Shown: piece after piece, positions 32,301-40,047 of the stretch
How the letters are laid out: every line of letters starts with the position of its first letter
Numbering within the stretch: position 1 is the first letter of the stretch
Assembly: GCA_950097015.1 (NCBI GenBank)
Contig: CATNEN010000034.1
Coordinates: forward strand, 2,209,501 to 2,273,500
Reading direction: 5' to 3'
DNA from: Macrostomum hystrix
Lineage: Eukaryota > Platyhelminthes > Macrostomidae
DNA length: 64,000 nucleotides
The notes under the pieces: model-generated
Database searches by the model: none
What the model was told of the DNA's origin: nothing
Seen by the model: only the letters and a program-made list of their open reading frames with translations
Program-made: the position numbers and the translations under genes

Positions 32301-35091
32301 TATCACACAATAGCAAGCGTGTTATACTACCGCTAAATCGAATTTAAAGGTTTGATTTGCCCAGCACCGCCTCTAGTAGCCAACGCGAGTCTAAACGGCA
32401 GCCTCCGCAACGACCCGGCGAATGCCAGTGTATGGAGAATTCACGATGTGGCCTACTACCTGGCGGGCAAGGGAATGTACTTTGTAGAGTCAAGAACCAA
32501 ATTCTGGTCAAGTGTATGTCAGTACAACAGTACCAACGGCTCCGTGTACTGGACGGCTGTTTCAAGTATGCAAAGTGAGTGCCCTTGTCGAAATATCGGT
32601 TTTGAGTGACGCAGGCTTACTTTTAGACATTTGCCAAGTTGATACTTGCGATGCCGAAAATTGTTATTAGGAGCAGCCTGTCAGCGCAACCAGTCCAGCA
32701 TTGCCTCCATCAACCAGCTGGTGATCGCCTCCAGCACGGGCGACCAGTTCGCTGACACCGCGCACCTGCAGTGCAGTAACACCACTGGGCTGGAGTTCGC
32801 CGGAGCTCCCGGCATCAGCGAGCTGACAACAGAGTGCCTGGTCAACGGCTCCTGGTCGGATGAGTGGAAATGGACCGCCGGCTGCCAAGGTTAGCTGCCT
32901 CTTTAAAAGCCCCTCTTTAAACTAAACATTTCAAATCGTTTACATTTTTTTGCTTTGTGCGCAAAGGATGCTGTGTTTTTGACTTGTTGACTTTGATTGT
33001 TAATAGCATACCTTGGTTGATGAAATCAGTGCATGGAACTACTCAAAAGGCAAAGCTTTTTTGTACCTTTCCACGTGAAACTTACAGTGAAGTTCTGCCC
33101 CAGTATAGCACAACCGCAGCCGGTCCAGTTCAATGTGCAGCTGCACAGCGACAGTGTGGCTTCGGTTCGCAACGAGACCCTCTCAGTACAGACCATCCAG
33201 TTTGCTAGCAACTTCTCCGCACCTGTCTTCACCGAGGTGTCGCTGTCATGCCCGCCAGGATTCCAGCTGCCAATTGGCTCACCTAGAAAGGTGTCGTGTC
33301 TACCAAGCAAGAACTGGTCGGACTATCAGCTCTGTATCCGTGAGTAGTTGTGAAAGCCGCATTACCGTACTTACTAAACTGCAAAGATAAACACAGAAGC
33401 TTTTTAATTCACACAGCTCTCGATTTTTTCCTCGATTTCAATCGTCTCTTTACCTACCTGACAGGAATGCCATGCCCAGATCCACCCAGACCATATGCTG
33501 CCAACATTGTGAGAAACAGAACAAGCCAAGCAGGAAGCCAGTTCTACCTCTATGACTCTGTGTATTACGCCACCGCTGTTGGAGCCATTTTCACGGAGGT
33601 TAACACCACCTGGTGGTTCAGCACCTGCCTGTGGAATGCTACTGACGCTGGGGAAACCTACTGGACGCCTGTTTTTCCAGTTGATGGTGAGTTTCAACCG
33701 TTTATCCGAGTTAATAATCAAAGCTAGATAGTTGAGAGTACACCTATCGCAGTGATTCCGGCCTTCTCTTTCAGCTGGCGAGTGTCTGCAAAATATCGAG
33801 ACTCTCCGCTTGATTCCAAACATTATAATTGATGGAAACTCGAGTCAGCTGAACCATAGCATCACTGTTCAGTGTGTTAACAGCACCGGTCAGGAGTTCG
33901 TTGACGCTCCGTCAGTTGTAAAGTTTGACTCGGTGTGCCAATTCAACGGACAATGGTTAAACTATAGCCAATGGGCAGCGCGGCTGCTCCGGTAGGCGAA
34001 ATGCACAGAAGCATGCTCGTTGCTTCTAGCTCGTTTTTTATTTCTCACTTTTCAACACTTTTCTTCGTTTCATAGGGAAGACCTGTGACCCACCGGACCC
34101 TCGTGTGCAAGAAAAAAACATTACCGAATTCGACCCAGTTACTATGGAAACTTGGCGACGTCAGGTTTCATCAGTGGGAGCAAACTTCACGCCAAGTCCA
34201 AACACGTCACTTCCTGCTGGCAGCATCATCAGCATCTCCTGCAGTCCGGGAACCGAGCTGCCTCTGGGAGCACCAAATTTTACTGTCTGCCAACTAGATC
34301 GCACCTGGTCGCCATTTCAGTATTGCTTGCGTGAGTGCCAAACGCATTTACTTTGACATTCGAGTCGTCTACAGTCCGAAATTTCCTTCAAAAACTCGGA
34401 TCCAGTTTTGGAAAGAACTTTTAATAAAGAGCACGCGTCGCGTCGAATGTGATAATAATTGCAGGAGGGCTGAGGACACTAGCACATCATTTGGTGACAC
34501 TAGACCCGCAACCAGCAAAGAGGAAATTCTGCCCGTTTCGCTGACTCCTGAGCACACACTCACACAGACAATGCACGCAGGCACACGCTCACACAGGGTG
34601 TGCACATCTGCCCTGACTTTCTCCTCATCAGGCAGTGTACACTTTCACTGTGCCTTGAAGTCTGGTCCTCAAGGACGTAAATGCACGACAACCCCCAAGC
34701 CTTCTCTCCGCGGCTGTGCAATAAATTAATGTGGCCGCACCACGGAATCGAGCTCAGGGACCTTGGTGCGAGAGGAAAACCGCTTAACAGCTCTGCCACT
34801 CAGCCCCTCTCGTAGCCTTTGAACTTGAAACGTCAAGGTTTATTGATCATTCTCTCTCTGAAGGTCAAGCGTGTCGCCTGCCGTCGAATCGTATCCACTC
34901 GACCGTGTCAGACTTTCACACCCTGGTGCCAAGCGAGCGCTACCGGGTGCGCGATGTTGTGCGCTACGCGGCAGACTGGAACTACCGCTTCCGCGTGACC
35001 AATACCAGCGTAGTCTACTCGGTCTGTTTGCCCAAGCCTGGCTACCAATACGGAGACTGGAGCTCCATTCCCGATGCCTACTTGTTTGATG
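5247..35091 (+). CDS. giant secreted modular protein: signal peptide, CCP, C-type lectin and WSC domains (about 55 exons, about 4,500 aa)
   Basis: Exons were chained by hand from splice consensus and frame. Exons 1-20: 5247-5331, 6361-6651, 6851-7147, 7235-7522, 7623-7916, 8568-8870, 9141-9330, 9421-9482, 9552-9914, 10116-10532, 10989-11168, 11921-12193, 13077-13394, 13583-14039, 15764-16155, 17054-17638, 17839-18144, 18607-18720, 18864-19034, 19196-19804. Exons 21-34: 19969-20088, 20174-20587, 20785-21057, 21145-21274, 21454-21545, 21624-21712, 21799-21961, 22056-22244, 22327-22569, 22641-22694, 22763-22909, 22996-23250, 23350-23574, 24595-24849. Exons 35-55 are in the triplet entry. Almost every exon starts with two bases completing a codon and ends with one extra base (phase 1-1), and lengths are multiples of three, so the chain stays open for about 13.5 kb. 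N-glycosylation sites are abundant. No transmembrane anchor was seen at the end, and the 3' end is uncertain. The likely role is extracellular recognition, matrix or mucus/adhesive function (inference). Splitting into two genes cannot be excluded without RNA data. Confidence 0.8.
6361..9482 (+). other. exons 2-8: six CCP (sushi) modules
   Basis: Six modules are encoded by exons 6361-6651, 6851-7147, 7235-7522, 7623-7916, 8568-8870 and the split pair 9141-9330 plus 9421-9482. Each has four cysteines in CCP order: a Cys followed by a proline-type strand, a C-x(2-3)-GY-like second Cys, a third Cys, and a final Cys near the exon end. Examples are MQCADGY in exon 2 and VRCIPYGY in exon 3. Several are longer than a typical 60-residue CCP, with extra residues between the third and fourth Cys. 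The split pair is joined in phase 2; all other joins are phase 1. CCP domains bind proteins or glycans outside the cell. Confidence 0.72.
9552..10532 (+). other. exons 9-10: WSC domains 1 and 2
   Basis: Exon 9 (9552-9914) opens YYRGCF and carries the WSC pattern: a paired Cys helix (DACRGEC), SCMCL, a CMAQC pair and YCGG, then a Tyr-rich end. Exon 10 (10116-10532) repeats it: GCYQ, ACKAHC, CTCL, CNVSC, TCGG and YYNIY, followed by about 40 extra residues with two more Cys. WSC domains are putative carbohydrate-binding modules of cell-surface and secreted proteins, for example yeast stress sensors and polycystin-1. The WSC motif order is clear; ligands are unknown. Confidence 0.85.
11476..11577 (+). 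repeat. duplicate of the exon 12 splice-acceptor region
   Basis: About 100 bp (11476-11577) match 11826-11927: a GGATATCCAAAAAGTGG start, the pyrimidine-poor tract, the TTTTCAG acceptor and the first bases of exon 12 (ACAAGGATTTTTT). The copy then runs into the 85-bp repeat instead of coding sequence. Splicing to it would reach a TAG after about nine codons, so it is a decoy acceptor. Confidence 0.85.
11578..11757 (+). repeat. 85-bp intronic repeat, two copies
   Basis: Two copies of a unit starting TTAATCATAAGTAGGCGC and ending near CAAACCTGCATTCTATT lie directly after the duplicated acceptor. The same unit occurs six times on the other side of exon 12. Confidence 0.9.
11760..11835. repeat. 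short AT-rich repeat (CAAAATATC-like, 9 bp)
   Basis: A run of ATATCCAAA units with GATATCC variants, just 5' of the real exon 12 acceptor region. It looks derived from the GATATCCAAAAA start of the duplicated segment. Confidence 0.75.
12288..12792 (+). repeat. 85-bp intronic repeat, six copies
   Basis: Six tandem units of 85 bp (period checked from 12551 to 12636) begin TTAATCATAAGTAGG and contain CAATGCTGCAGCAGTTGCT. The last two copies share GAGGCAG and TGTGGCTGGAC variants and are a base or two shorter, which indicates pairwise duplication. They follow exon 12 in the next intron. Confidence 0.93.
13077..13394 (+). other. exon 13: WSC domain 3
   Basis: The exon reads GCHKYN, later ECQQVC, NCTCID, CMVKC and FCAG, then an aromatic end. 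This is the order of a WSC domain: an opening GC, a CxxxC helix, a CxC strand, a second CxxxC and a CGG-like turn. Phase 1-1. It forms the second half of the first CTLD-WSC pair. Confidence 0.78.
13583..16155 (+). other. exons 14-15: unassigned 283-residue module (X1)
   Basis: Exon 14 (13583-14039, ends phase 2) and exon 15 (15764-16155) join to an open 849-nt frame with several N-x-S/T sites and few cysteines (four or fewer, all in exon 15). Aromatic segments such as YFNFMW suggest a beta-rich extracellular fold. I do not recognise the family. The exon junction (AA|C, Asn) is exact. The intron between them is almost entirely a 10-bp tandem array. Confidence 0.6.
14058..15715. repeat. 10-bp minisatellite filling intron 14 (about 165 copies)
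   Basis: About 1.65 kb of tandem TCTTACAATC in near-perfect register. Variants are TCTTACACTC (about 16 copies, often in clusters of two or three) and TCTTACAAGC (two copies, 110 bp apart). The unit has no stop in one frame, so a long spurious frame runs through it. The array starts about 20 bp after the exon 14 donor and ends about 50 bp before the exon 15 acceptor. Confidence 0.97.
16156..17053 (+). other. intron 15, no module seen
   Basis: No module exon with the CCP, WSC or lectin pattern was seen. A TTA/ATT-rich microsatellite lies near 16962-17010, just before the exon 16 acceptor. Open frames here are short and AT-rich. Confidence 0.5.
17054..17638 (+). other. exon 16: C-type lectin-like domain 2
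   Basis: A complete lectin-like fold in one exon: TCEFGWLNVNGTCF start, a helix with EANAFC and LATPSN, a GFWVGVADRTG core (the WIGL strand), and late cysteines ending LAGALCERP. EPN/QPD and WND are absent, so sugar binding by Ca2+ is not predicted. A Thr/Pro-rich linker (TPVEPPTEP) precedes the domain. This is the best-preserved lectin module in the gene. Confidence 0.82.
17839..18720 (+). other. exons 17-18: WSC domain 4 and a half-WSC exon
   Basis: Exon 17 (17839-18144) has VFYGCYH, QCQAIC, CLCL, CPNTC and SCGQ, a full WSC pattern. Exon 18 (18607-18720, 38 codons) resembles only the first half of a WSC domain (ASCLALFTKGFYRSGFY then KFCYLAG) and is followed directly by a lectin exon. It may be a decayed WSC. 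The exon 18 acceptor at 18606 was chosen because the upstream alternative at 18569 gives an immediate stop. Confidence 0.65.
18864..20088 (+). other. exons 19-21: C-type lectin-like domain 3 fused to WSC domain 5
   Basis: Exon 19 (18864-19034) gives the lectin start TACSTGFAFNGSCF and HLASFPNNEH. Exon 20 (19196-19804, 203 codons) gives the WWLGLTD core and FACQ end, then runs without an intron into a WSC domain (MCRYLCF, CMCIN, CDMPC, FCGS). Exon 21 (19969-20088) is a 40-residue segment with two Cys that I cannot assign. The lectin-WSC fusion in one exon fixes the order of the repeating pair. Confidence 0.75.
20174..21057 (+). other. exons 22-23: C-type lectin-like domain 4 and WSC domain 6
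   Basis: Exon 22 (20174-20587) starts QCPTAWYAFNGACF and has a WLLGYTKLD core and a late PICLIP. It lacks one late Cys and all Ca2+-site motifs. Exon 23 (20785-21057) has TCLQMCRTGAYKYAGL, CKCTN, CLQNC and SCGS, a clear WSC with the YAGL signature. Both are phase 1-1. Confidence 0.75.
21145..21961 (+). other. exons 24-27: unassigned 158-residue module (X2)
   Basis: Four short exons (21145-21274, 21454-21545, 21624-21712, 21799-21961) with phases 1-2, 2-1, 1-0 and 0-1 join exactly. The product has two Cys near the start, a GLFIQTEG strand, several N-glycosylation sites and alternating hydrophobic strands, suggesting a beta sandwich. No family is recognised. It follows WSC 6, as X1 follows WSC 3. 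Confidence 0.55.
22056..23250 (+). other. exons 28-32: WSC 7, lectin-like domain 5, WSC-like 8
   Basis: Exon 28 (22056-22244) is the first half of a WSC (SYIGCHY, SCIDAC). Exon 29 (22327-22569) continues with a CGST turn and the start of a lectin fold (NVCVTLHKN, ALCQEIGGSLLVLSD). Exons 30 (22641-22694) and 31 (22763-22909) complete it (GPWIFLYSS, late VLCQK). Exon 32 (22996-23250) has CFCAVDYAYYG and VCSTPCTTS, a diverged WSC preceded by an unexpected hydrophobic run. All joins keep phase 1. Confidence 0.6.
23350..24849 (+). other. exons 33-34: two CCP modules before the triplet array
   Basis: Exon 33 (23350-23574) has LACF, MACAYGYEF, YTCDQTGRF and DACA, a four-Cys CCP. Exon 34 (24595-24849) has RCPVL, LCGPGYLP, FTCLNSKNWS and NCYR and matches the C-type module of the triplets. 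The intron between them (23575-24594) contains an interrupted SINE whose 3' part ends right at the exon 34 acceptor. Confidence 0.72.
23885..24590 (+). mobile_element. tRNA-derived SINE family 1, copy 1, interrupted
   Basis: The 5' part (23885-24133) has box A GTGGCAGAGCGG, box B GAGCTCGATTCC and the conserved body up to GTATCTGTGTGCG. The 3' part resumes at about 24464 (GCGTGTGTGCTCAGGAGTCAG) and ends in the T/A-rich tail near 24580. About 330 bp of unrelated sequence with a TAATAATAAC-type end separates them, probably a nested insertion. Confidence 0.8.
25673..26289 (+). other. intron 36, G-rich patch, no gene
   Basis: The intron contains a G-rich purine stretch near 25880-25910 (G runs of 5 to 7) and a GC-rich patch to about 26160, unlike the AT-rich introns around it. 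No repeat family or module is recognised. Confidence 0.5.
27252..27618 (+). mobile_element. tRNA-derived SINE family 1, copy 2
   Basis: A nearly full copy: GGTGGCAGAGCGG (box A), GAGTTCGATTCC-like box B (AAGTTCGATTCC), the conserved body with CTGCCTGACGATGAGAAAG, and an (ATT)n tail at 27597-27618. It lies in intron 39, about 35 bp before the exon 40 acceptor. Confidence 0.9.
29489..29836 (+). mobile_element. tRNA-derived SINE family 1, copy 3
   Basis: A full-length copy with box A GGTGGCAGAGCGG and box B AAGCTCAATTCC. It ends in an ATTATT tail about 15 bp before the exon 45 acceptor (CCCGCAG at 29844-29850). The middle has a small deletion relative to copy 2. Confidence 0.9.
30851..31153 (+). 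mobile_element. tRNA-derived SINE family 1, copy 4, 5'-truncated
   Basis: It begins at GCGCGCCAAGGTCCCTGAGC, so box A is lost, but box B and the full body remain. The tail is short. It lies in the long intron between exons 46 and 47, in which no other element is recognised. Confidence 0.85.
34450..34807 (-). mobile_element. tRNA-derived SINE family 1, copy 5
   Basis: A reverse-oriented copy: the A-rich tail side is at 34450 and box A (GTGGCAGAGC, read on minus) is near 34790-34800. It lies in intron 54, about 55 bp before the exon 55 acceptor. Confidence 0.9.
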
Positions 35092-35926
35092 GTAAAGTGG
35101 CTTTAGCTTGGTTTAAATGTGATTTTGTTCGAGAAATCCATATAAGAAATTGTAGGATTCAGAGGATTGGCAACTGCATCTCGGCTACTGAGTGAGAGCA
35201 AGTAAGTACATGGATTTTTACTTTTTTTCTAATTGAATTCTTTAAGGGTGCGATTGAAAGGTAAGTGGCAGGTAGTTTTCTATATTTTGTTATATATTAG
35301 CGTTGCTATGATACTGCATGTTTGCACTTTTCTGACCTCTATGCTTGCTGTACTTCGATAATGACAAGGACTTCATCCCACGGAATATATGCACCTGTAC
35401 CACCAGTACTTATCTTGTCCGTGTATTTAATTCACTTCAAATCGCAATTTGCTAACACTTTTAGAAACTCAAAAGCTTTGGTTGAAGCAAATACATATGA
35501 CATCGACTGACATGCAATTGGTTTGTCGTAAGGCAGCTGTCGCTTCAAGATTATTGGCGTTAAGTGTTTACATGTACTTTTAGATCGAAACGCGAAGTTA
35601 CTTCAAATATGTTAGTTAATTTGCTTAGGGGACTTATTTTACCTTGTCAAGTATCGAGTTGGGAAGGACCATCGACTCCCACTCTTAAGATGAGAAGAGG
35701 ATATTTGGTTCGTTCCGATTGGGACGCACTTAGCAGGAGGCGTGAGCCATCAGGATCTCAGTCATGTCACTTAGTTACCGCTGTGGATACACTCGTATCT
35801 TTATACGAGTGTCACATTTAGTTGTCTATTTTGTAATCTTATTCACTGCATTCGCATCGATGGAAATAAATATCGAATTTATTTATAATTTTATTTTGGG
35901 GATGCACCCCAAATGTCGAATGCACC
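35092..35926 (+). other. uncertain 3' end of the giant gene
   Basis: If the donor at 35092 (GTAAAG) is not used, translation reads on to a TGA at 35193-35195. If it is used, a possible terminal exon starts at 35584 after a TTTTAG acceptor and adds about ten residues before TAG at 35613-35615. No further B or C module, membrane anchor or GPI signal was found. An AATAAA at 35865-35870 could serve either form. Confidence 0.35.
35865..35870 (+). terminator. candidate polyadenylation signal of the giant gene
   Basis: AATAAA in an AT-rich stretch, the first good signal after the last recognised module exon on the plus strand. Confidence 0.35.
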
Positions 35927-35935
35927 AAGTACACC

Positions 35936-36415
35936 TAAGTAGAGCTTTTAAGCACCTGACAGCTTTCAAGTACACCTGAGTAGAGCTTTTAAGCACCTGA
36001 CAGCTTTCAAGTACACCTGAGTAGAGCTTTTAAGCACCTGACAGCTTTCAAGTACACCTGAGTAGAGCTTTTAAGCACCTGACAGCTTTCAAGTACACCT
36101 GAGTAGAGCTTTTAAGCAACTGACAGCTTTCAAGTACACATGAGTAGAGCCTACTAGTACACCAAATTAGAGGTTCCTAGTACGCGTGTCAGCATTCTGT
36201 TTTAAGTATACCTGAGTATAGCTATGAAGTACACCTGAGTATAGCTATGAAGTACACCTGAGTATAGCTATTCAGTACAGCTGAGTAGAGCTTTCTAGTA
36301 CACCTAAGTAAAGATTTTAGATAGAGCCTACTAGTACATTAAAGTTTAGGTTCCTACACCTGAGTAGAGCTTTCTATTACAACTTAATAGAACCTTGTCG
36401 TACACCTGAGTAGAC
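35936..36415. repeat. 41-bp tandem repeat and degenerate shorter derivatives
   Basis: About five near-identical 41-bp units (AAGTACACCTGAGTAGAGC followed by a TTTTAAGCACCTGACAGC half) fill 35936-36150. To 36415 only the first half recurs as diverged 20-25 bp monomers. The array lies between the giant gene and the GPCR promoter. Confidence 0.88.
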
Positions 36416-36690
36416 CTTTTACGATGCTCCACCGAACATGAAGACTGAGGTACATACAAATTTGTATATTGCTTGACTATATTTTTGGTGTCAAAAGTCC
36501 TTGAGTTAGCATGAATTTTCCATTATAGTCCAATTGCTTTAACTGATGACTCGACAAATTTCACCTGTGTTTCGAGGCCTGTCCAATCAAGATTGAGGAC
36601 AAGGGTGGCTGGACTGTATAAGGGGAAAAGGGAATGAGAAATTGTTGCCATATTCGTGTCTTCAACTAGAAAATCAGCGGAGACCTAGTT

Positions 36691-39268
36691 ATGGATTCAA
36701 ACAGGTAAGAACCAATATATTGTTTAGAAAGCACTCCGGAAGCAGCAAATAAGAGCTTTTTCACCTATCTGAGAACTGCCTCTTGTTGACATAGCTCGTA
36801 ATTCTTACATATTCAAATACTCACATGTTTTGCTTTTTTATCGACTTATTTTTTCTTCTAGCATGAAGACATGAACTGGAAGCACATTCGTAACACCTCA
36901 ATATCGACTATTCTAATAAATTCAAACGTCAAAATTGAATAGTTTGTCTTCTTTAATACAGTGCAGCGAGTTAGTTTCCCACATAACCAATCGGTGCTCA
37001 GGTTGCATTGAATGATTTTGCTGAGCAAAATCCGGGTGACACAATCCCACGCTCCAGACTGCGACAATTTTTATTTCTTGATTCAATGGAATGAAGTACA
37101 ATATAATGGAATGGTTGTGATGCCTGTACTTCTGTGGAAATAAATCTTGGTACCGATGTGAGTCGGAGTGACTTTCAAAAACGGAACATTGTGTTGAACG
37201 CAGGCTCCATTCCTATTTTCCGTCGACCATTGAAAATATCTAATCGGATGAACGAACGACGATTATCAATTTATTGTACATTTAAATAGCTTCTGTCTTT
37301 ATTTTGCCTTTGTTTGTCTTTACTTTGAAGATAAGTCATTACAGTTTATAGAGTTTTATAAAGTCGTATAATCACTCAACTTGGGTGAAATTTGACGAAG
37401 CAGTATATTTACCGTCGGAGTTTATCTTCTCGCTCACTGTTGTTTGAGTATTGTTCGTCAGTGACTGCGAGCCTTTGTAAACTAAATTTTTTGTTCTATT
37501 AGCTTGACCAAATTACCCCCCACCAGCAGCCTGGATGGTGCTGTCACCACAAGCAACTCATATCTGTCGAGCATTCAGGTGGTTCAGCTCACGATGGAGT
37601 TAATAATCGCAGTAGTTGCTGTCCTCGGCAACTCGCTCACAATTGCCGTCGTATTGCTGGATCGTTCTATGCGCAAGGCGACCAACTTTCTGGTGGCCAG
37701 TCTAGCAGCCACCGATCTTCTCGTCGGCTCGGTGGCGATTCCGTTGTCTCTAGCCGAAGCTGAAGGATTTCCAAGGTAACTAGGATTTGAAATTAAGCGC
37801 TACTGTTGCAAGCTCGTGTAGATTCCCAGGAAATGATTAGAAGCGTCTTATAAAACGACCATTTGCTAACGTCGCGTTTGCTAACAGGTACATTGTACTT
37901 TTAAAAATCAACTGCTGACTAAGTGACGAAAATAGTTGGGCGAGGACAAACTTCGCTGCCTATGTTAATTATACCCTCTGGGGATTTCTGCGGATTCGCA
38001 ATCCCATTGCTGCTCGAGCACGCCTCATAAGCTGGAACTTTGATCGCGAGTAGGCTTAGCCTGTGGAAGGATTTGATAAATCACACGTAGGTGTGTATCT
38101 TAAGCTGATCGATAGTATTCTGAATAGGGCAGGTTTTTATTATTTAGTCCTTGGTATTCCAACACAGAAAGAAAGCGAATAAAGAAATATAATCTTCAAA
38201 TCCGATTGTAGCTTATAAAAATGTTGTACGTCAACTATTTTTTAGCAAAGTAGCTCATAGAATTGACTTTATCTAAAGAAAATATTTAAATGGTGAAATA
38301 TTTAATGAAAATGCTACCTTAACCCACAGATACTATAATAACAGTTATTATAGTTATTATAGTTATTAACAGTTATTATAGTATCTGTGCCTTAACCTAG
38401 CTTTAAGGATTTAAACTATATTACATCCTTCAAATCATTTTAGTTTCAATGAGATACATTTAAGCAATGAGAGTAACCTTTTCTTTTATTACCAGTAAAA
38501 TGACAAACCATGCTTTATAGTCAGCTTTCTTGTCAACGCGACATAAACTAAGCTTCTCCCAACCGCATTGCCAGGAACAACTTCACAGCCTGCTTGGCTG
38601 TAAACTCGCTAATCGTAGGCCTCACTCAGGTGAGCATTTTTGGCCTCCTGGCCATTTCGTTGGAGCGATTCGTGGCCGTGAGATTCCCACTGCGGTATAG
38701 GGGCCTGTGCGAAAATCGGTGCGTCGCTTTAACCTGTTTTGTTGTCTGGACATGCGGAGTCACGGTGGGTTGCGCGCCTCTCATGGGCTGGAATCTGGGC
38801 CCACCGCCTGATGGTCGTTGCAGCTTCGTCGGTGTTGTTGACATGAAGTACATGGTGTACTTCAACTTCTTCATTTGTGTGCTGCTGCCCCTGCTGGCCG
38901 TTGGTTGCGTCTATGGATACATTTTTCGGACTCTTCTGTTTCGATCGATTCACTTGTCGAGTGGGGCGTCTGCTGACGAGCGCCGGGCTGCGCGCAGTCT
39001 GGCTCTAGTTGTGCTGCTGTTTGCAGCCTGCTGGCTGCCGCTGCACGTGCTGAACAGCCTCAGCCTGTTGTGCGGAAGCCGCTGCGGCTTCCCTTACGAG
39101 TTGTTGGTGTTCGCCATCCTGCTCAGTCACGCAAACAGTGCCGTTAATCCTTTCGTCTACGCCTTCACTAATACGCAGTTCCGCGAGGCCTATCGTCGGC
39201 TGCTGCTCTGCCGCAGATGCCGTGATGTGTCGCCGCTCGTGCCACGAGGCGTCTCCACAGCTGCTTAG
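36691..39268 (+). CDS. adenosine-receptor-like G protein-coupled receptor
   Basis: Three exons (36691-36704, 37503-37775, 38575-39268) give 326 residues, the size of vertebrate A1/A2 receptors. The start ATGGATTCAAACAG joins in phase 2 to the second exon. Class A landmarks are present: GNSL (TM1), SLAATD (TM2), ERF in place of DRY after TM3, the TM4 Trp, CWLPLH (TM6) and NPFVY (TM7). Adenosine-family marks are strong: PLRYRGL after TM3, MKYMVYFNFF into TM5, an Asn seven residues after the TM6 Trp, and LSHANS in TM7 with the Ser-His pair that contacts ribose in A2A. The extracellular-loop Phe is kept, but the neighbouring Glu of A2A (Glu169) is Val here. The expected role is adenosine sensing at the plasma membrane through G proteins; the ligand is inferred. 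Confidence 0.9.
38325..38390. repeat. inverted repeat / hairpin in the second GPCR intron
   Basis: CACAGATACTATAATAAC (38325-38342) is repeated as its exact reverse complement at 38373-38390, with an AT-rich spacer of about 30 bp. It could fold into a hairpin or be a tiny MITE relic. Confidence 0.75.
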
Positions 39269-40047
39269 AGACGGTTGATGACTCTCTAAACTCTACTGAA
39301 GAGCTGGGATCGTACGCATGAGACAATTATCCCAGAAAATATTCTATGTGTAGTTACTTCAAACTAGGGACACGAATGTACACGTACGAATATGTTGCTT
39401 GATTAGATGAAACAGAGCAAAATTACAGTGTCTAGACTGCAAGGCAAACTCCTAGATTGACAGCTTCCATCCAGCAAAAAGGCTAAAAAACTTATAGAAA
39501 AATGACCTCTATCTCACTTTAGAAGCAAGACAAATTATGAAGCATCTTTCAAAACCTGTACTTTTTTCCTGAAGTGACTACAATTCGTTAGGAAGTGAAA
39601 TTTGTAATCATCATTTTTGCAAAGCCATTTTCGATTAGCAAGAATTCAGCTTGTCTAATCAAAGACTACCTTTGCTGCATCATTTCTCAGGTCTTTTCAA
39701 GAGAGAAATCGAGACAGTAAATCGATTTGACGAAAGTTCTTTGATATTGATGTAGAAGCTACAAGGTCAAATGAATCCATTGGATAAAATTGTTGAGACT
39801 ATGGAGCGATAGTATTATTTTATTATTACTATTTCTATAAAAACATACGTAGCTCGTAAATGCTCGTATGTGAGATTAAAAAAGAAGCAGTGCTAATTCT
39901 AAACCGAGTTAAAAAACTTTTTATATAATTCTACGTCAATTCTTTAATAGTTGACTTTCAGATATTGGTACTCTAGTAAATAGAATGGTTGAAAATTCTG
40001 CTAATAAAAAAAACTGAGAGTTGATTGTGCTGTTACTGTATATCAAT
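39269..40047. other. convergent 3' region between the GPCR and EF-hand genes
   Basis: No coding signal. On the plus strand AATAAA at 40003-40008 could end the GPCR transcript. On the minus strand AATAAA at 39820-39825 lies 223 bp past the EF-hand stop. If both are used the two 3' UTRs overlap by about 180 bp. Confidence 0.45.

Larger units (their letters stand above)
25068..35091 (+). other. exons 35-55: tandem A-B-C triplets of CCP-like modules
   Basis: Exons by type. A: 25068-25286, 26612-26830, 27654-27890, 28872-29090, 30426-30644, 32350-32574, 33465-33686, 34864-35091. B: 25448-25672, 28003-28227, 29178-29402, 31676-31900, 32671-32889, 33775-33991. C: 26290-26526, 26915-27160, 28321-28578, 29851-30111, 31970-32227, 33088-33339, 34076-34330. 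A modules keep only two Cys (a C..PP start and a late W..xC) with a conserved W..YD..Y..GF.F centre. B modules have four Cys with C.NTTT.EFV and W..GCQG. C modules have four or five Cys with L.CP.GH.LP and C.PNKTWS. Every exon is phase 1-1. Triplet 2 lacks B and the gene ends on an extra A. The amplified unit is the three-exon block. Confidence 0.82.
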
